From Hydrogenophilales bacterium (GTDB lineage Bacteria; Pseudomonadota; Gammaproteobacteria; Burkholderiales; Thiobacillaceae), in assembly GCA_011391655.1 (NCBI GenBank), contig JAABQE010000300.1, forward strand, positions 1-16,241: a stretch of DNA of 16,241 nucleotides, read 5' to 3'. This document shows positions 7,753 through 15,377 of the stretch, one piece after another. Numbering within the stretch: position 1 is the stretch's first letter; each line of letters begins with the position of its first letter. The position numbers and the translations under genes were made by a program. The notes below the pieces were generated by a model. That model had not been told where the DNA came from. It made no database searches and saw nothing but the letters and a program-made list of their open reading frames with translations.

Positions 7753-7773
7753 GGGGTCAGGATTCAGGGATCA
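7753..7773 (-). repeat. three tandem degenerate heptads before tatB
   Basis: On the coding strand the 21 bases read TGATCCC, TGAATCC, TGACCCC and end 4 nt before the tatB ATG, in the place where a ribosome binding site is expected. They lie in the 77-bp tatA-tatB gap, the widest spacing within the his-tat run. The rest of that gap shows no other recognised signal. Confidence 0.5.
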
Positions 7774-7825
7774 AGAGCAAAGGAAACACCCTGCGGCGCT
7801 TCGCTTGCCCTTTCACACCACGCGC

Positions 7826-8038
7826 TCAGGAATGCTGCTTGTCTTTGACTTCAACGTCGATGGTGCGGCCTGAGTCAGCCGACTCGTTCAGCTTCGACGG
7901 CTCTTCCTTCATGCCTTCCTTGAAACCCTTGACCGCACCGCCCAGATCGCTGCCGATGTTCTTCAGCTTTTTGGTGCCAAAAACCAGCAACACGATGACC
8001 AGTACGATCAGCCAATGCCAGATGCTAAAGCTGCCCAT
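7826..8038 (-). CDS. tatA: Sec-independent protein translocase TatA
   Basis: Pore-forming Tat subunit, 70 residues. An N-terminal transmembrane helix (about residues 6-20, [15 protein letters not shown]) is followed by the FGTKKL hinge and an amphipathic helix with [16 protein letters not shown], all typical of TatA. A polar tail completes it. The start is well supported by AAGGAG seven nt upstream. It lies 18 bp after the HIT gene and 77 bp before tatB. Confidence 0.96.
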   Translation of the reverse strand: MGSFSIWHWLIVLVIVLLVFGTKKLKNIGSDLGGAVKGFKEGMKEEPSKLNESADSGRTIDVEVKDKQHS

Positions 8039-8045
8039 GGTAATT

Positions 8046-8051
8046 CTCCTT
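8046..8051 (-). promoter_or_regulatory. ribosome binding site of tatA
   Basis: AAGGAG on the coding strand, 7 nt upstream of the ATG. It is the strongest Shine-Dalgarno match seen in the his-tat run, which fits the excess of TatA over TatB and TatC usually needed. Confidence 0.75.
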
Positions 8052-8056
8052 TTACG

Positions 8057-8395
8057 TTAAGTCCGTTTGACGGGATCGCCGCCACCGAATACATGAACAT
8101 GAATATGAAATACTTCCTGACCGCCGCCGTGCCCGGTGTTGATCAGCGTTTTGAACCCGGCCTCAAGCCCCTGCTCCTGCGCCAAACGCGGTGCCAGCAG
8201 CAGCATCTTGCCGAGCAGGCGCTCATGCGCCGGGGTGCAATCGGCCAGCGACGCAATGTGTGCCTTCGGAATGATCAGGAGATGCACCCGGGCAAACGGG
8301 TGAATATCGTGAAACGCGATCAACTCGTCGTCTTCATACACCTTGCCGCATGGCAACACGCCCGCGACGATTTTGCAGAAGATACAGTCACTCAT
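8057..8395 (-). CDS. histidine triad (HIT) nucleotide-binding protein
   Basis: HINT-type purine nucleotide hydrolase or phosphoramidase, 112 residues, cytoplasmic. The catalytic histidine triad HIHVHVFGG is at residues 97-105. The N-terminus has MSDCIFCKI with a CxxC pair and the family's [15 protein letters not shown] segment. The frame is open further upstream to 8449, but ATG 8395 matches the family start and has AAAAGG just upstream. The gene overlaps the hisE stop by 8 bp. Its place between hisE and tatA is common in betaproteobacteria; a specific physiological role is not evident. It is not related to histidine synthesis despite the name. Confidence 0.95.
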   Translation of the reverse strand: MSDCIFCKIVAGVLPCGKVYEDDELIAFHDIHPFARVHLLIIPKAHIASLADCTPAHERLLGKMLLLAPRLAQEQGLEAGFKTLINTGHGGGQEVFHIHVHVFGGGDPVKRT

Positions 8396-8705
8396 GTCGA
8401 TTCGCCTTTTCCACCAGACCAGACAAGCCCTCGCGCCGCGCCAGTTCATTCAGCACATCAGCAGGTTTCAGCCCCTTGTGCGCCAGCAATACCAGGGTAT
8501 GAAACCACAAATCGGCGACTTCGTAGATGATCTTTTCGGGCTGGTCGTCTTTCGCCGCCATCACCGTCTCGGTCGCTTCCTCGCCAATCTTTTTCAGAAT
8601 GGCATCGGTGCCCTTGGCATACAGCTTAGCAACATAAGAGCTATCAGGCGCTGCCGTTTTGCGCGCTTCCAGTGTTTCAGCAAGGCGATCCAGAATGTCG
8701 CTCAT
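8388..8705 (-). CDS. hisE: phosphoribosyl-ATP pyrophosphohydrolase HisE
   Basis: Removes pyrophosphate from phosphoribosyl-ATP to give phosphoribosyl-AMP, the second step of histidine synthesis. An all-alpha MazG-like protein of 105 residues. The metal-binding motif [16 protein letters not shown] and the [15 protein letters not shown] helix are visible. ATG 8705 is used because it gives the family N-terminus ([16 protein letters not shown]) and overlaps the hisI stop by 4 bp (ATGA); the frame extends upstream to 8756. A separate gene from hisI, unlike the fused hisIE of enterobacteria. Confidence 0.95.
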   Translation of the reverse strand: MSDILDRLAETLEARKTAAPDSSYVAKLYAKGTDAILKKIGEEATETVMAAKDDQPEKIIYEVADLWFHTLVLLAHKGLKPADVLNELARREGLSGLVEKANRHE

Positions 8706-9088
8706 TTGCGATAGATCTCGTCTGGGTTTTTCAGCACCGGCGTGGTCGTCACCCAATGGCCGCTCTCAAGCTTCTGGAAAAAACACGAGCGGCGTCCAGT
8801 GTGACAGGCGATCCCGCCCAATTGTTCAATTTTCAACAGCACCACATCGTTGTCGCAATCCAGGCGGATTTCGCTGACGTTCTGCACGTGACCCGATTCC
8901 TCGCCCTTGCGCCACAAGCGATTGCGCGAGCGCGACCAGTAGACGCCGCGCAGGGTACGCGCCGTTTCCTCCAGCGCCTCGCGGTTCATCCATGCCACCA
9001 TCAGGATTTCATTGCTTGCCGCATCCTGGGCGATGGCAGGCACCAAGCCCTGCGCATCCCATTTCACCGTATCGAGCCAGTCGCTCAC
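8702..9088 (-). CDS. hisI: phosphoribosyl-AMP cyclohydrolase HisI
   Basis: Opens the adenine ring of phosphoribosyl-AMP, the third step of the pathway. Zinc- and magnesium-dependent; 128 residues. The Mg ligands DCDND (77-81) and the zinc site C95-HTGRRS-C102 are intact. The start is GTG 9088, whose GTGA overlaps the hisF stop by 4 bp. It is a monofunctional HisI without a HisE domain; hisE follows with another 4-bp overlap. Confidence 0.96.
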   Translation of the reverse strand: MSDWLDTVKWDAQGLVPAIAQDAASNEILMVAWMNREALEETARTLRGVYWSRSRNRLWRKGEESGHVQNVSEIRLDCDNDVVLLKIEQLGGIACHTGRRSCFFQKLESGHWVTTTPVLKNPDEIYRK

Positions 9089-9840
9089 AGCCGCACCTCG
9101 ATACCATGCTGCTTCATATAGCGCTTGGCTTCGTCCACGCCGTATTCGCCGAAGTGGAAAATGCTCGCTGCCAGCACCGCATCGGCATGGCCTTCAAGCA
9201 CGCCATCGACCAGATGCTGCAAATTGCCGACGCCGCCGCTGGCGATGATGGGAATATCGACCGCGTCGGAAATCGCGCGGGTCAGTTCGAGATCGAAACC
9301 GCTCTTGGTGCCGTCGCGATCCATCGAGGTGAGCAACAATTCGCCCGCGCCGAGGCTGGCCATTTTTTTCGCCCATTCGACCGCGTCAAGCCCGGTGGCC
9401 GTGCGACCGCCATGGGTAAAAACTTCCCAATGGTCGCCCACGCGTTTGGAATCGATCGCCACCACGATGCACTGACTGCCGTAACGGTCAGCCGCATCCT
9501 TCACCAGTTGTGGGTTGATGACAGCAGACGTATTGATGCCGACCTTGTCGGCGCCCGCGTTCAACAGGCGCTGCACGTCAGCTACCGCACGCACGCCACC
9601 GCCTACCGTTAACGGAATGAACACTTCAGACGCAACCGCTTCGATGATGTGCAGAATCAGATCACGATTGTCGCTGGACGCGGTGATGTCCAGGAAAGTG
9701 AGTTCGTCGGCACCGGCCTCGTTGTAGCGGCGTGCGATTTCAACCGGGTCGCCCGCATCCTTCAGCTCGACGAAATTGACGCCCTTGACCACCCGGCCAT
9801 TGGTCACGTCAAGACAGGGAATGATGCGTTTCGCGAGCAT
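9085..9840 (-). CDS. hisF: imidazole glycerol phosphate synthase cyclase subunit HisF
   Basis: A (beta-alpha)8 barrel of 251 residues that uses ammonia delivered by HisH to turn PRFAR into imidazole glycerol phosphate and AICAR. Catalytic Asp residues are seen at D11 (IPCLDV) and D130 (VVAIDS). The phosphate-binding loops TVGGGVR (78-84) and IIASGGVG are present. Length is normal. It follows hisA by 15 bp and overlaps hisI by 4 bp. It works in a complex with the product of hisH, two genes upstream. Confidence 0.97.
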   Translation of the reverse strand: MLAKRIIPCLDVTNGRVVKGVNFVELKDAGDPVEIARRYNEAGADELTFLDITASSDNRDLILHIIEAVASEVFIPLTVGGGVRAVADVQRLLNAGADKVGINTSAVINPQLVKDAADRYGSQCIVVAIDSKRVGDHWEVFTHGGRTATGLDAVEWAKKMASLGAGELLLTSMDRDGTKSGFDLELTRAISDAVDIPIIASGGVGNLQHLVDGVLEGHADAVLAASIFHFGEYGVDEAKRYMKQHGIEVRL

Positions 9841-9855
9841 GGCCGACCTGTCGAA

Positions 9856-10611
9856 TCAAACGCCGAAGACGCCGCCAGCCAACTCGTCGGCCAGTTTTTG
9901 CGCAGCAACAAAATCGAGTGTGCCCTGATAAATCGCACGACCGGTGATCGCGCCGATGATGCCATCCTTGGCAACGGTTGAGAGCGCTCTCACATCATCG
10001 AGGTTGGTAATGCCGCCACTGGCAATCACCGGGATCGACAGCGCCTGCGCCAGTTTTTGGGTGGCCTCGATATTCACGCCGTTCAACATGCCGTCACGGC
10101 CGATGTCGGTATAAATAATGGCTTCGACACCATAGCCTTCAAAACGCTTGGCCAGATCGATGACATCGTGACCGGTGATCTTGGACCAGCCCTCGACCGC
10201 GATCTTGCCGTCTTTTGCATCGAGTCCGACCATCACATGGCCGGGGAAGGCATCGCAGGCTTCGTGCAGAAAGCCGGGGTTTTTCACTGCGGCGGTGCCG
10301 ATGATGACATAACGCACGCCGTCGTCGAGGTAGCGTTCGATGGTGGCGAGGTCGCGGATGCCCCCGCCCAGCTGCACCGGCATGTCGTCGCCCACCGCAT
10401 CAACGATGGAGCGGATCGCTGCGTCGTTGATCGGTTTGCCGGCAAACGCGCCGTTGAGATCAACCAGATGCAGGCGGCGCGCACCCAGCGCTTTCCAGTG
10501 GAGTGCGGTCGCGGCAGGGTCCTCCGAAAACACGGTGGCCGAGTTCATTTCGCCCTGTTCGAGGCGTACGCAATGGCCGTCTTTAAGATCGATCGCAGGA
10601 ATAATCAGCAT
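9856..10611 (-). CDS. hisA: ProFAR isomerase HisA
   Basis: A (beta-alpha)8 barrel of 251 residues that carries out the Amadori isomerisation of ProFAR to PRFAR. The catalytic base D8 (IPAIDLKDG), the acid D131 (VGLDAKDG) and the phosphate loops QLGGGIRD and VIASGGI are visible. It is homologous to the neighbouring hisF; the KDGHCVRL start and the YTDIGRDGM segment identify HisA. It lies 42 bp after hisH and 15 bp before hisF. The 42-bp gap holds no clear signal. Confidence 0.97.
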   Translation of the reverse strand: MLIIPAIDLKDGHCVRLEQGEMNSATVFSEDPAATALHWKALGARRLHLVDLNGAFAGKPINDAAIRSIVDAVGDDMPVQLGGGIRDLATIERYLDDGVRYVIIGTAAVKNPGFLHEACDAFPGHVMVGLDAKDGKIAVEGWSKITGHDVIDLAKRFEGYGVEAIIYTDIGRDGMLNGVNIEATQKLAQALSIPVIASGGITNLDDVRALSTVAKDGIIGAITGRAIYQGTLDFVAAQKLADELAGGVFGV

Positions 10612-10653
10612 GGTCGTACAAAAGAAAAGTTGGAAGAAAAGTAAAACCCGGAA

Positions 10654-11340
10654 TCAGGCGCAGGCCGCGCCCGACATATCGCAGGCGGCTTCGGCTCCAC
10701 CCGGATTCCAGGTGACAAAGTTACCCAGCAGCATCAACCCGGCGTTCTGGCTTTTTTCCGGATGAAACTGAACGGCAAAGATATTGCCCGTTGCAACAGC
10801 ACAGGTAAACGGAAACGGGTAATGCGAAAAACCGGCAATCACATCGGGTGCGGTTGGCTGAACGAAGTAGCTGTGAACGAAATAAAAGCGTTCACCTTCT
10901 TCGATCCCCACCCACAGCGGATGCGGTCCCGCCTGATGGACATTGTTCCAGCCCATGTGCGGCACCTTGAGCTTGTTGCCCGCGGCATCCACCATCGCCT
11001 CAGCCGGAAAGCGCTGCACCGTGCCGGGCAGGATGCCCAGACACGCGGTATCGCCTTCCTCGCTGTGTTCGAACAGCACCTGCATGCCCATGCAGATGCC
11101 CAGAAACGGTTTGCTATGGGCAGCGTCGATAATCACCTGACGCAGGCCACGCGCATCAATTTCACGCATGCAGTCTGGCGCAGCGCCCTGTCCGGGAAAC
11201 ACCACACGTCCCGCTTCGGCGATCACGGCAGGGTCGGAGGTCACCACGACCGACATGGCCGGGGCAACGTGCTCGATCGCCTTGGACACCGACCGCAGAT
11301 TGCCCATGCCGTAGTCGATGACGGCGATATCCACGCTCAC
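10654..11340 (-). CDS. hisH: imidazole glycerol phosphate synthase glutaminase subunit HisH
   Basis: Class I glutamine amidotransferase that releases ammonia from glutamine for HisF. The nucleophile C83 (GICMGMQ) and the other triad members H193 and E195 (QFHPEKS) are present. GTG 11340 is chosen because AAAGG lies 7 nt upstream and the IAVIDYGMGN start follows; GTG 11334 and a longer start at 11361 are also in frame. The protein is 228 residues, longer than usual for HisH, owing to a C-terminal tail (about 212-228, GGAEAACDMSGAACA) with two cysteines that has no counterpart I recognise. It follows hisB by 22 bp. Confidence 0.95.
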   Translation of the reverse strand: MSVDIAVIDYGMGNLRSVSKAIEHVAPAMSVVVTSDPAVIAEAGRVVFPGQGAAPDCMREIDARGLRQVIIDAAHSKPFLGICMGMQVLFEHSEEGDTACLGILPGTVQRFPAEAMVDAAGNKLKVPHMGWNNVHQAGPHPLWVGIEEGERFYFVHSYFVQPTAPDVIAGFSHYPFPFTCAVATGNIFAVQFHPEKSQNAGLMLLGNFVTWNPGGAEAACDMSGAACA

Positions 11341-11362
11341 TGCGCAGCCTTTTTTTCGCACG

Positions 11363-11950
11363 TCATAGAACGCCCTTTGTTGACGGCATCACATCGCCCA
11401 TGCGGACGTCGGGCTCGACCGCCATGCGCAGCGCGCGGCCAAATGCCTTGAAAATCGTCTCGGCCTGATGGTGCGCGTTGATGCCGCGCAGATTGTCGAT
11501 ATGCAGCGTAACGCCCGCATGGTTGATGAAGCCGCGGAAGAATTCGAGGAACAGATCGACATCGAAATCGCCGATGCGCGCCCGCGTGTAGTCAACGTGG
11601 TATTCGATTCCCGGACGACCCGACAGGTCGATCACCACACGCGACAAGGCCTCGTCGAGCGGCACATACGCGTGGCCATAGCGGCGGATGCCTTTTTTGT
11701 CGCCGAGCGCCTGCGCAAAGGCCTGACCGAAGGTAATCCCGGCGTCTTCCACCGTGTGGTGGGCGTCGATATGCAGATCGCCCTTGGCCTGAATATCCAG
11801 ATCGATCAGGCCATGACGTGCAATCTGATCCAGCATGTGATCGAGAAAGGGGACGCCGGTCGCGAGCGTGGCGACGCCAGTGCCGTCGAGATTGAGGCTG
11901 ACGGTAATCTGGGTTTCCAGGGTGTTACGGGTAACGGTGGCGGTGCGCAT
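11363..11950 (-). CDS. hisB: imidazoleglycerol-phosphate dehydratase HisB
   Basis: Mn-dependent dehydratase that forms imidazole acetol phosphate; 195 residues, so it is the monofunctional form without the histidinol-phosphatase domain found in enterobacteria. The metal-binding motifs HHTVEDAGI and, in the second half-repeat, HHQAET are intact. The usual [13 protein letters not shown] segment is near residue 35. The upstream gap to hisC is 50 bp, with no clear promoter. The histidinol-phosphatase needed by the pathway is not encoded in this window. Confidence 0.97.
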   Translation of the reverse strand: MRTATVTRNTLETQITVSLNLDGTGVATLATGVPFLDHMLDQIARHGLIDLDIQAKGDLHIDAHHTVEDAGITFGQAFAQALGDKKGIRRYGHAYVPLDEALSRVVIDLSGRPGIEYHVDYTRARIGDFDVDLFLEFFRGFINHAGVTLHIDNLRGINAHHQAETIFKAFGRALRMAVEPDVRMGDVMPSTKGVL

Positions 11951-12000
11951 GGCGTAGGGAAATAAAGCTGTAAAAGGATTCTAGCAGGCCGCTATCGTTT

Positions 12001-13059
12001 TCAGCACAGTGCTTTCAATGCGGCGAGTAACGCATCGCATTGCACATCGGTGCCCACGGTGATGCGCAAAAACGGCGCAATACGGACCGGGTTTTTGAAA
12101 TGACGCACGATGATGCTGCGCTCACGCAGGCTCGCGGCCAGTTCGGCCCCATCGTGCGCGGGGTGACGGGCGAAGATGAAATTGGCCGCTGACGGCAGCA
12201 CTTCGAACCCCATTTCGGCCATCGCGGCCACCAGACGGGTACGGGTCGCCACCACCTTGGCGCACAACGCCTCGAAATACGCGTGATCCTGCAGCGACGC
12301 CAGCGCACCCGCCTGCGCCAGGCGGTCGAGCGGATAGGAGTTAAAGCTGTCCTTGACGCGGTTGAGCGCCTCGATCAAATGCGGCTGGCCGATGGCGTAG
12401 CCCACACGCAGACCGGCCAAGGCATGCGACTTGGACAGCGTGCGGGTCACCAGCAGTTGCGGGTAGCGTGCCACCAGGCTCACCGCCGATTCACCGCCGA
12501 AATCGATATACGCCTCATCGATCACCACCACTGAGTCCGCATTGCCCGCCAGCAGACGCTCAATTTCGCTTAATGCCAACACGCGCCCGGTCGGTGCATT
12601 GGGGTTGGGGAAAATCACCCCACCGTTGGGCGTCAGGTAATCATCGACCTTGATCTCGAACGAATCCGTCAGCGGAATCATCCGGAAGGCGATTTCATAC
12701 AGGCCGCAATACACCGGATAAAAGCTGTAGCTGATGTCAGGAAACAGGATCGGCAAATCCTGCTTCAACAACGCCATGAAGGCATGCGCCAGCACTTCGT
12801 CCGAGCCATTGCCGACGAACACCTGATCGGCATTCACGCCGTGATAGGCGGCGATGCCCGCGCGCAGGCGGTCGGAATTGGGATCGGGATACAGGCGCAG
12901 CGTATCGGCCGTCTCGGCACGCACCGCGTCGAGCACGCGCGGGCTGGGGCCGTAGGGATTCTCGTTGGTGTTGAGCTTGACCAGATTGGCCAGCTTCGGC
13001 TGCTCGCCTGGCACATAGGGCGTCAGGCCGTGCACCACGGCGCTCCAATACTGGCTCAT
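12001..13059 (-). CDS. hisC: histidinol-phosphate aminotransferase HisC
   Basis: PLP-dependent class I/II aminotransferase, 352 residues, which converts imidazole acetol phosphate and glutamate to histidinol phosphate. The PLP lysine is K210 in [15 protein letters not shown]. The cofactor-contacting DEAYIDF (181-187), the NPNAPTG segment and the N-terminal [12 protein letters not shown] are all present. Start at ATG 13059, 13 bp after the hisD stop. Paralogues acting on other amino acids exist in this family, but the setting inside the his operon makes HisC the clear call. Confidence 0.96.
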   Translation of the reverse strand: MSQYWSAVVHGLTPYVPGEQPKLANLVKLNTNENPYGPSPRVLDAVRAETADTLRLYPDPNSDRLRAGIAAYHGVNADQVFVGNGSDEVLAHAFMALLKQDLPILFPDISYSFYPVYCGLYEIAFRMIPLTDSFEIKVDDYLTPNGGVIFPNPNAPTGRVLALSEIERLLAGNADSVVVIDEAYIDFGGESAVSLVARYPQLLVTRTLSKSHALAGLRVGYAIGQPHLIEALNRVKDSFNSYPLDRLAQAGALASLQDHAYFEALCAKVVATRTRLVAAMAEMGFEVLPSAANFIFARHPAHDGAELAASLRERSIIVRHFKNPVRIAPFLRITVGTDVQCDALLAALKALC

Positions 13060-13072
13060 TGCGGCAGCGAAT

Positions 13073-14377
13073 TCATTTGTGAATCAGGCGATATTCAGCA
13101 GAGCGCGCATGCGCCTGCAAGCCTTCGCCATATGCGAGCGTGGCGGCGATCTGTCCCAGTGTCTGCGCACCGGCTTGTGACACATGGATCAGACTGCTGC
13201 GCTTCTGGAAGTCGTAGACTCCCAGCGGCGAGGAGAAGCGAGCGGTGCGCGAAGTCGGCAGCACGTGATTCGGCCCGGCGCAATAATCGCCGAGCGCTTC
13301 GCACGTATTTTTGCCCATGAAAATCGCCCCAGCATGCTTCAGCAGCGGCAATAGCGCGTCGGGATCGGCAATCGACAACTCCAGGTGTTCGGGCGCAACG
13401 CTGTTCGAGATCGCAGCCGCGTCGGCCAGATCGCGCGTCTTGATCAGCGCGCCGCGATTGGTCAACGAGGTGCGGATCACTTCGCTGCGCGGCATCTCTT
13501 CAATCAGCTTGTCGATCGCCGCTGCAACCGCATCGAGATAAGCCGCGTCGGGCGACAGCAAAATCGACTGCGCCATTTCATCGTGTTCGGCCTGCGAGAA
13601 CAAATCCATCGCCACCCATTCCGGCGGCGTGTTGCCGTCGGCAATCACCAGGATTTCGGACGGCCCCGCGATCATGTCGATGCCGACGGTGCCGAATACA
13701 CGGCGCTTGGCGGCTGCGACGTAGGCATTGCCGGGGCCGACAATTTTATCGACCTGTGGCACGGTTGCAGTGCCATACGCCAGCGCTGCTACTGCCTGCG
13801 CGCCGCCGATGGTGAACACGCGATCCACCCCGGCAATCGCGGCAGCAGCCAGCACCAACTGATTGTGTTCACCGCCTGGCGTTGGCACCACCATGATGAG
13901 TTCGCCCACGCCCGCCACCTTGGCCGGGATCGCGTTCATCAGCACCGACGACGGATACGCCGCCTTGCCGCCCGGCACATACAGGCCAACCCGGTCCAGC
14001 GGAGTAATTTTCTGCCCCAAGACCGTGCCATCGTCTTCGGTATAGGTCCACGAGGCCTGGGTTTGCTTCTCGTGATAGCGACGGACGCGCTCGGCTGCGG
14101 CTTCCAGCGCCTGACGGGTGTCGGCGGGCAAATGTTCGAGCGCATGCTGCAACTGCGCCGGACTCAGTTCCAGACTGGCAAGCGAGGTCGCGGACAGGCG
14201 ATCAAAACGCTCGGTGTATTCGAGCACGGCAGCGTCGCCGCGCGTTTTCACGTCATGCAGTATCCCGGCCACCGTCTGCTCGATGGCGGCATCGGCGGCA
14301 TCATCAAATTGCAACAACTGGGTCAGACGCGCCTGAAAATCAGGCTGCGTGCTATCGAGTCGGGTGAGCGTAACCAC
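13073..14377 (-). CDS. hisD: histidinol dehydrogenase HisD
   Basis: Zinc enzyme that oxidises L-histidinol to L-histidine in two NAD-dependent steps. With the start at GTG 14377 the protein is 434 residues, the same as the E. coli enzyme. The zinc ligands Q262 and H265 (SQAEH), D364 (GDYCAGPNH) and H423 (GLQAHARS), and the catalytic pair E330-H331 (APEHLE), are all present. A purine-rich GGAAACGGAA on the coding strand precedes this GTG. ATG 14401 and a longer frame to 14455 are alternatives that would add 8 or 26 atypical residues. It is the first gene of the minus-strand his-tat run; hisG, often found just upstream in relatives, is absent. Confidence 0.96.
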   Translation of the reverse strand: MVTLTRLDSTQPDFQARLTQLLQFDDAADAAIEQTVAGILHDVKTRGDAAVLEYTERFDRLSATSLASLELSPAQLQHALEHLPADTRQALEAAAERVRRYHEKQTQASWTYTEDDGTVLGQKITPLDRVGLYVPGGKAAYPSSVLMNAIPAKVAGVGELIMVVPTPGGEHNQLVLAAAAIAGVDRVFTIGGAQAVAALAYGTATVPQVDKIVGPGNAYVAAAKRRVFGTVGIDMIAGPSEILVIADGNTPPEWVAMDLFSQAEHDEMAQSILLSPDAAYLDAVAAAIDKLIEEMPRSEVIRTSLTNRGALIKTRDLADAAAISNSVAPEHLELSIADPDALLPLLKHAGAIFMGKNTCEALGDYCAGPNHVLPTSRTARFSSPLGVYDFQKRSSLIHVSQAGAQTLGQIAATLAYGEGLQAHARSAEYRLIHK

Positions 14378-14418
14378 GGGATTCCGTTTCCAAAAATTCA
14401 TCCAAAAATACGGGCTCG

Positions 14419-14424
14419 ATTGTA
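14419..14424 (-). promoter_or_regulatory. candidate -10 element for the his operon
   Basis: TACAAT on the minus strand in the hisD-regulator divergent gap, about 42 nt before the GTG start. No convincing -35 hexamer is present at 16-18 bp. It is the best core promoter match at the head of the run. Confidence 0.4.
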
Positions 14425-14492
14425 CCGGTTTTTGGCGTGTTGCCCCGCCCGGCATGGCGTTCCCAGATGATAGTCATACTTATTCCGGAAAT

Positions 14493-14521
14493 TAGACAAA
14501 GTCCAGATTGCGAATTATCAT
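14493..14521 (+). promoter_or_regulatory. candidate sigma-70 promoter of the Fur-family gene
   Basis: TAGACA (14493-14498) and TATCAT (14516-14521), each five of six against the consensus, are separated by exactly 17 bp. The predicted transcription start is about 14528, next to the ATG at 14529. This implies either a leaderless message or use of the next ATG at 14550. Confidence 0.5.
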
Positions 14522-14527
14522 TGCGCA
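14509..14527. promoter_or_regulatory. putative operator: 19-bp imperfect palindrome
   Basis: Arms TGCG and CGCA flank the AT-rich centre AATTATCATTG; six of nine arm positions pair around the centre. It covers the -10 element of the Fur-family gene, and its size matches a Fur-type site, which suggests autoregulation. An 8-bp palindrome TTCCGGAA also occurs near 14483-14490. Confidence 0.35.
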
Positions 14528-14528
14528 C

Positions 14529-14939
14529 ATGCATTACACGCGCGACAACATGGCAGGGCTTTTACGTAGCCACGAGATCAATCCGACCCATCAACGGATC
14601 GAGATTGCGCATGCCTTGTTTTCGCGTCAGGAACATCTCTCGGCCGATCAGGTAATGGCATTTGTTAACACCAGTCACTCGGAAACGTCCAAGGCCACGG
14701 TCTACAACACGCTCAAGCTGTTTCTGGACAAAGGCCTGATACGCGAAGTCATCGTCGACCCCAGCAAGGTGTTCTACGACCCCAACACCAGCACACACCA
14801 CCATCTATACGAAGTCGATAGCGGCAAGCTGTCCGACATCGATGCCGGATCGGTACGCATTTCGGGTTTGCCGCCGCTACCGGACGGCATGGTGACTGAG
14901 GGCATCGACCTCATCGTTCGCGTTCGCCGCCAACGCTGA
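14529..14939 (+). CDS. Fur-superfamily transcriptional regulator, Irr/PerR-like, cysteine-free
   Basis: A 136-residue winged-helix regulator. The DNA-binding domain includes the NPTHQRIEIAHALF and SKATVYNTLKLFLDKGLI segments typical of the Fur family. The dimerisation domain has the metal-site THHHLYEVDSGKLSDID (HHH at 90-92) and ends in a hydrophobic RVRR strand. There is no cysteine, so the structural CxxC zinc site of Fur and PerR is absent; this and the PLPDGM...GIDLIVRVRR ending resemble Irr, the haem-linked iron regulator of alphaproteobacteria. Peroxide, iron or haem sensing is inferred, not shown. ATG 14529 is chosen; TTG 14508 and ATG 14550 are in frame and no ribosome binding site decides between them. 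Divergent from hisD and convergent with the next gene. Confidence 0.85.
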   Translation: MHYTRDNMAGLLRSHEINPTHQRIEIAHALFSRQEHLSADQVMAFVNTSHSETSKATVYNTLKLFLDKGLIREVIVDPSKVFYDPNTSTHHHLYEVDSGKLSDIDAGSVRISGLPPLPDGMVTEGIDLIVRVRRQR

Positions 14940-14993
14940 ACCACTCTGCCCGCCGCTTGATGTGATCGGGTGAATGTAAACGGGCTCTCGCCC

Positions 14994-15377
14994 TTAATCT
15001 GGATCGGGATCGGACGGCGCTTGTGATGCTGCCAGCGCATCACGATGTTCCTGATACTGCCGCGCAAAAATCCGTTCGAGTTCGTCAACCGCTTCGATAG
15101 CCGGCACACCATGTATCAGGTGCCGGGTCATCTGCGCCGACGCTTCGTGAAAAATCTTGTTACGCTCCAGCATCGGATACGTCTGCGTCAACCGCTGAAT
15201 CGCCTTCACCACGTTTTCATGCTCAGGACGCGGAATATCCAGCGGCTCGGTGGGCGGCGCCGCAGCCACGTCGGCCCCTTCCTTGCTCGCCAAAAACTCG
15301 GCGTATTCAAACAAGGCCTGCTGCCTCGGCTCGGACAGCGACCGAAAAATCGTGGCTAAACGCTTGCTGTCACGCAT
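14994..15377 (-). CDS. small conserved-looking protein of unknown function
   Basis: I cannot assign a function. The 127-residue product is soluble, largely helical and charged, with no signal peptide or membrane segment. The N-terminus (RDSKRLATIFRSLSE) leads to a helix with ALFEYAEFLASKEG that recalls small antitoxin-like or DUF2281-type helices. An Ala/Pro-rich linker, the motif LDIPRPEHENVVKAIQRL and two further amphipathic helices follow, ending in an acidic SDPDPD tail. ATG 15377 shares its A with the TGA of the LysR gene (TGATG), so the two are translationally coupled; the frame extends upstream to 15431 but that part overlaps the regulator. A partner or effector role for the regulator is only a guess. 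The 54-bp convergent gap to the Fur-family gene has just a weak 4-bp GGGC/GCCC hairpin. Confidence 0.75.
   Translation of the reverse strand: MRDSKRLATIFRSLSEPRQQALFEYAEFLASKEGADVAAAPPTEPLDIPRPEHENVVKAIQRLTQTYPMLERNKIFHEASAQMTRHLIHGVPAIEAVDELERIFARQYQEHRDALAASQAPSDPDPD

Noticed and set aside
10057..10644. 195-codon plus-strand frame
   Set aside because: Antisense to hisA, with no ribosome binding site or domain; the real gene is certain.
13385..14470. 361-codon open frame on the plus strand
   Set aside because: It lies antisense to hisD, whose zinc and catalytic residues are intact; the translation has the His/Arg/Gln-rich composition of a shadow of GC-rich coding DNA.
14978..14997. Hairpin GGGC-TCTC-GCCC between the convergent Fur-like and unknown genes
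   Set aside because: Only 4 bp of uninterrupted stem, no T-tract on either strand, and it touches the stop codon; too weak to call a terminator.
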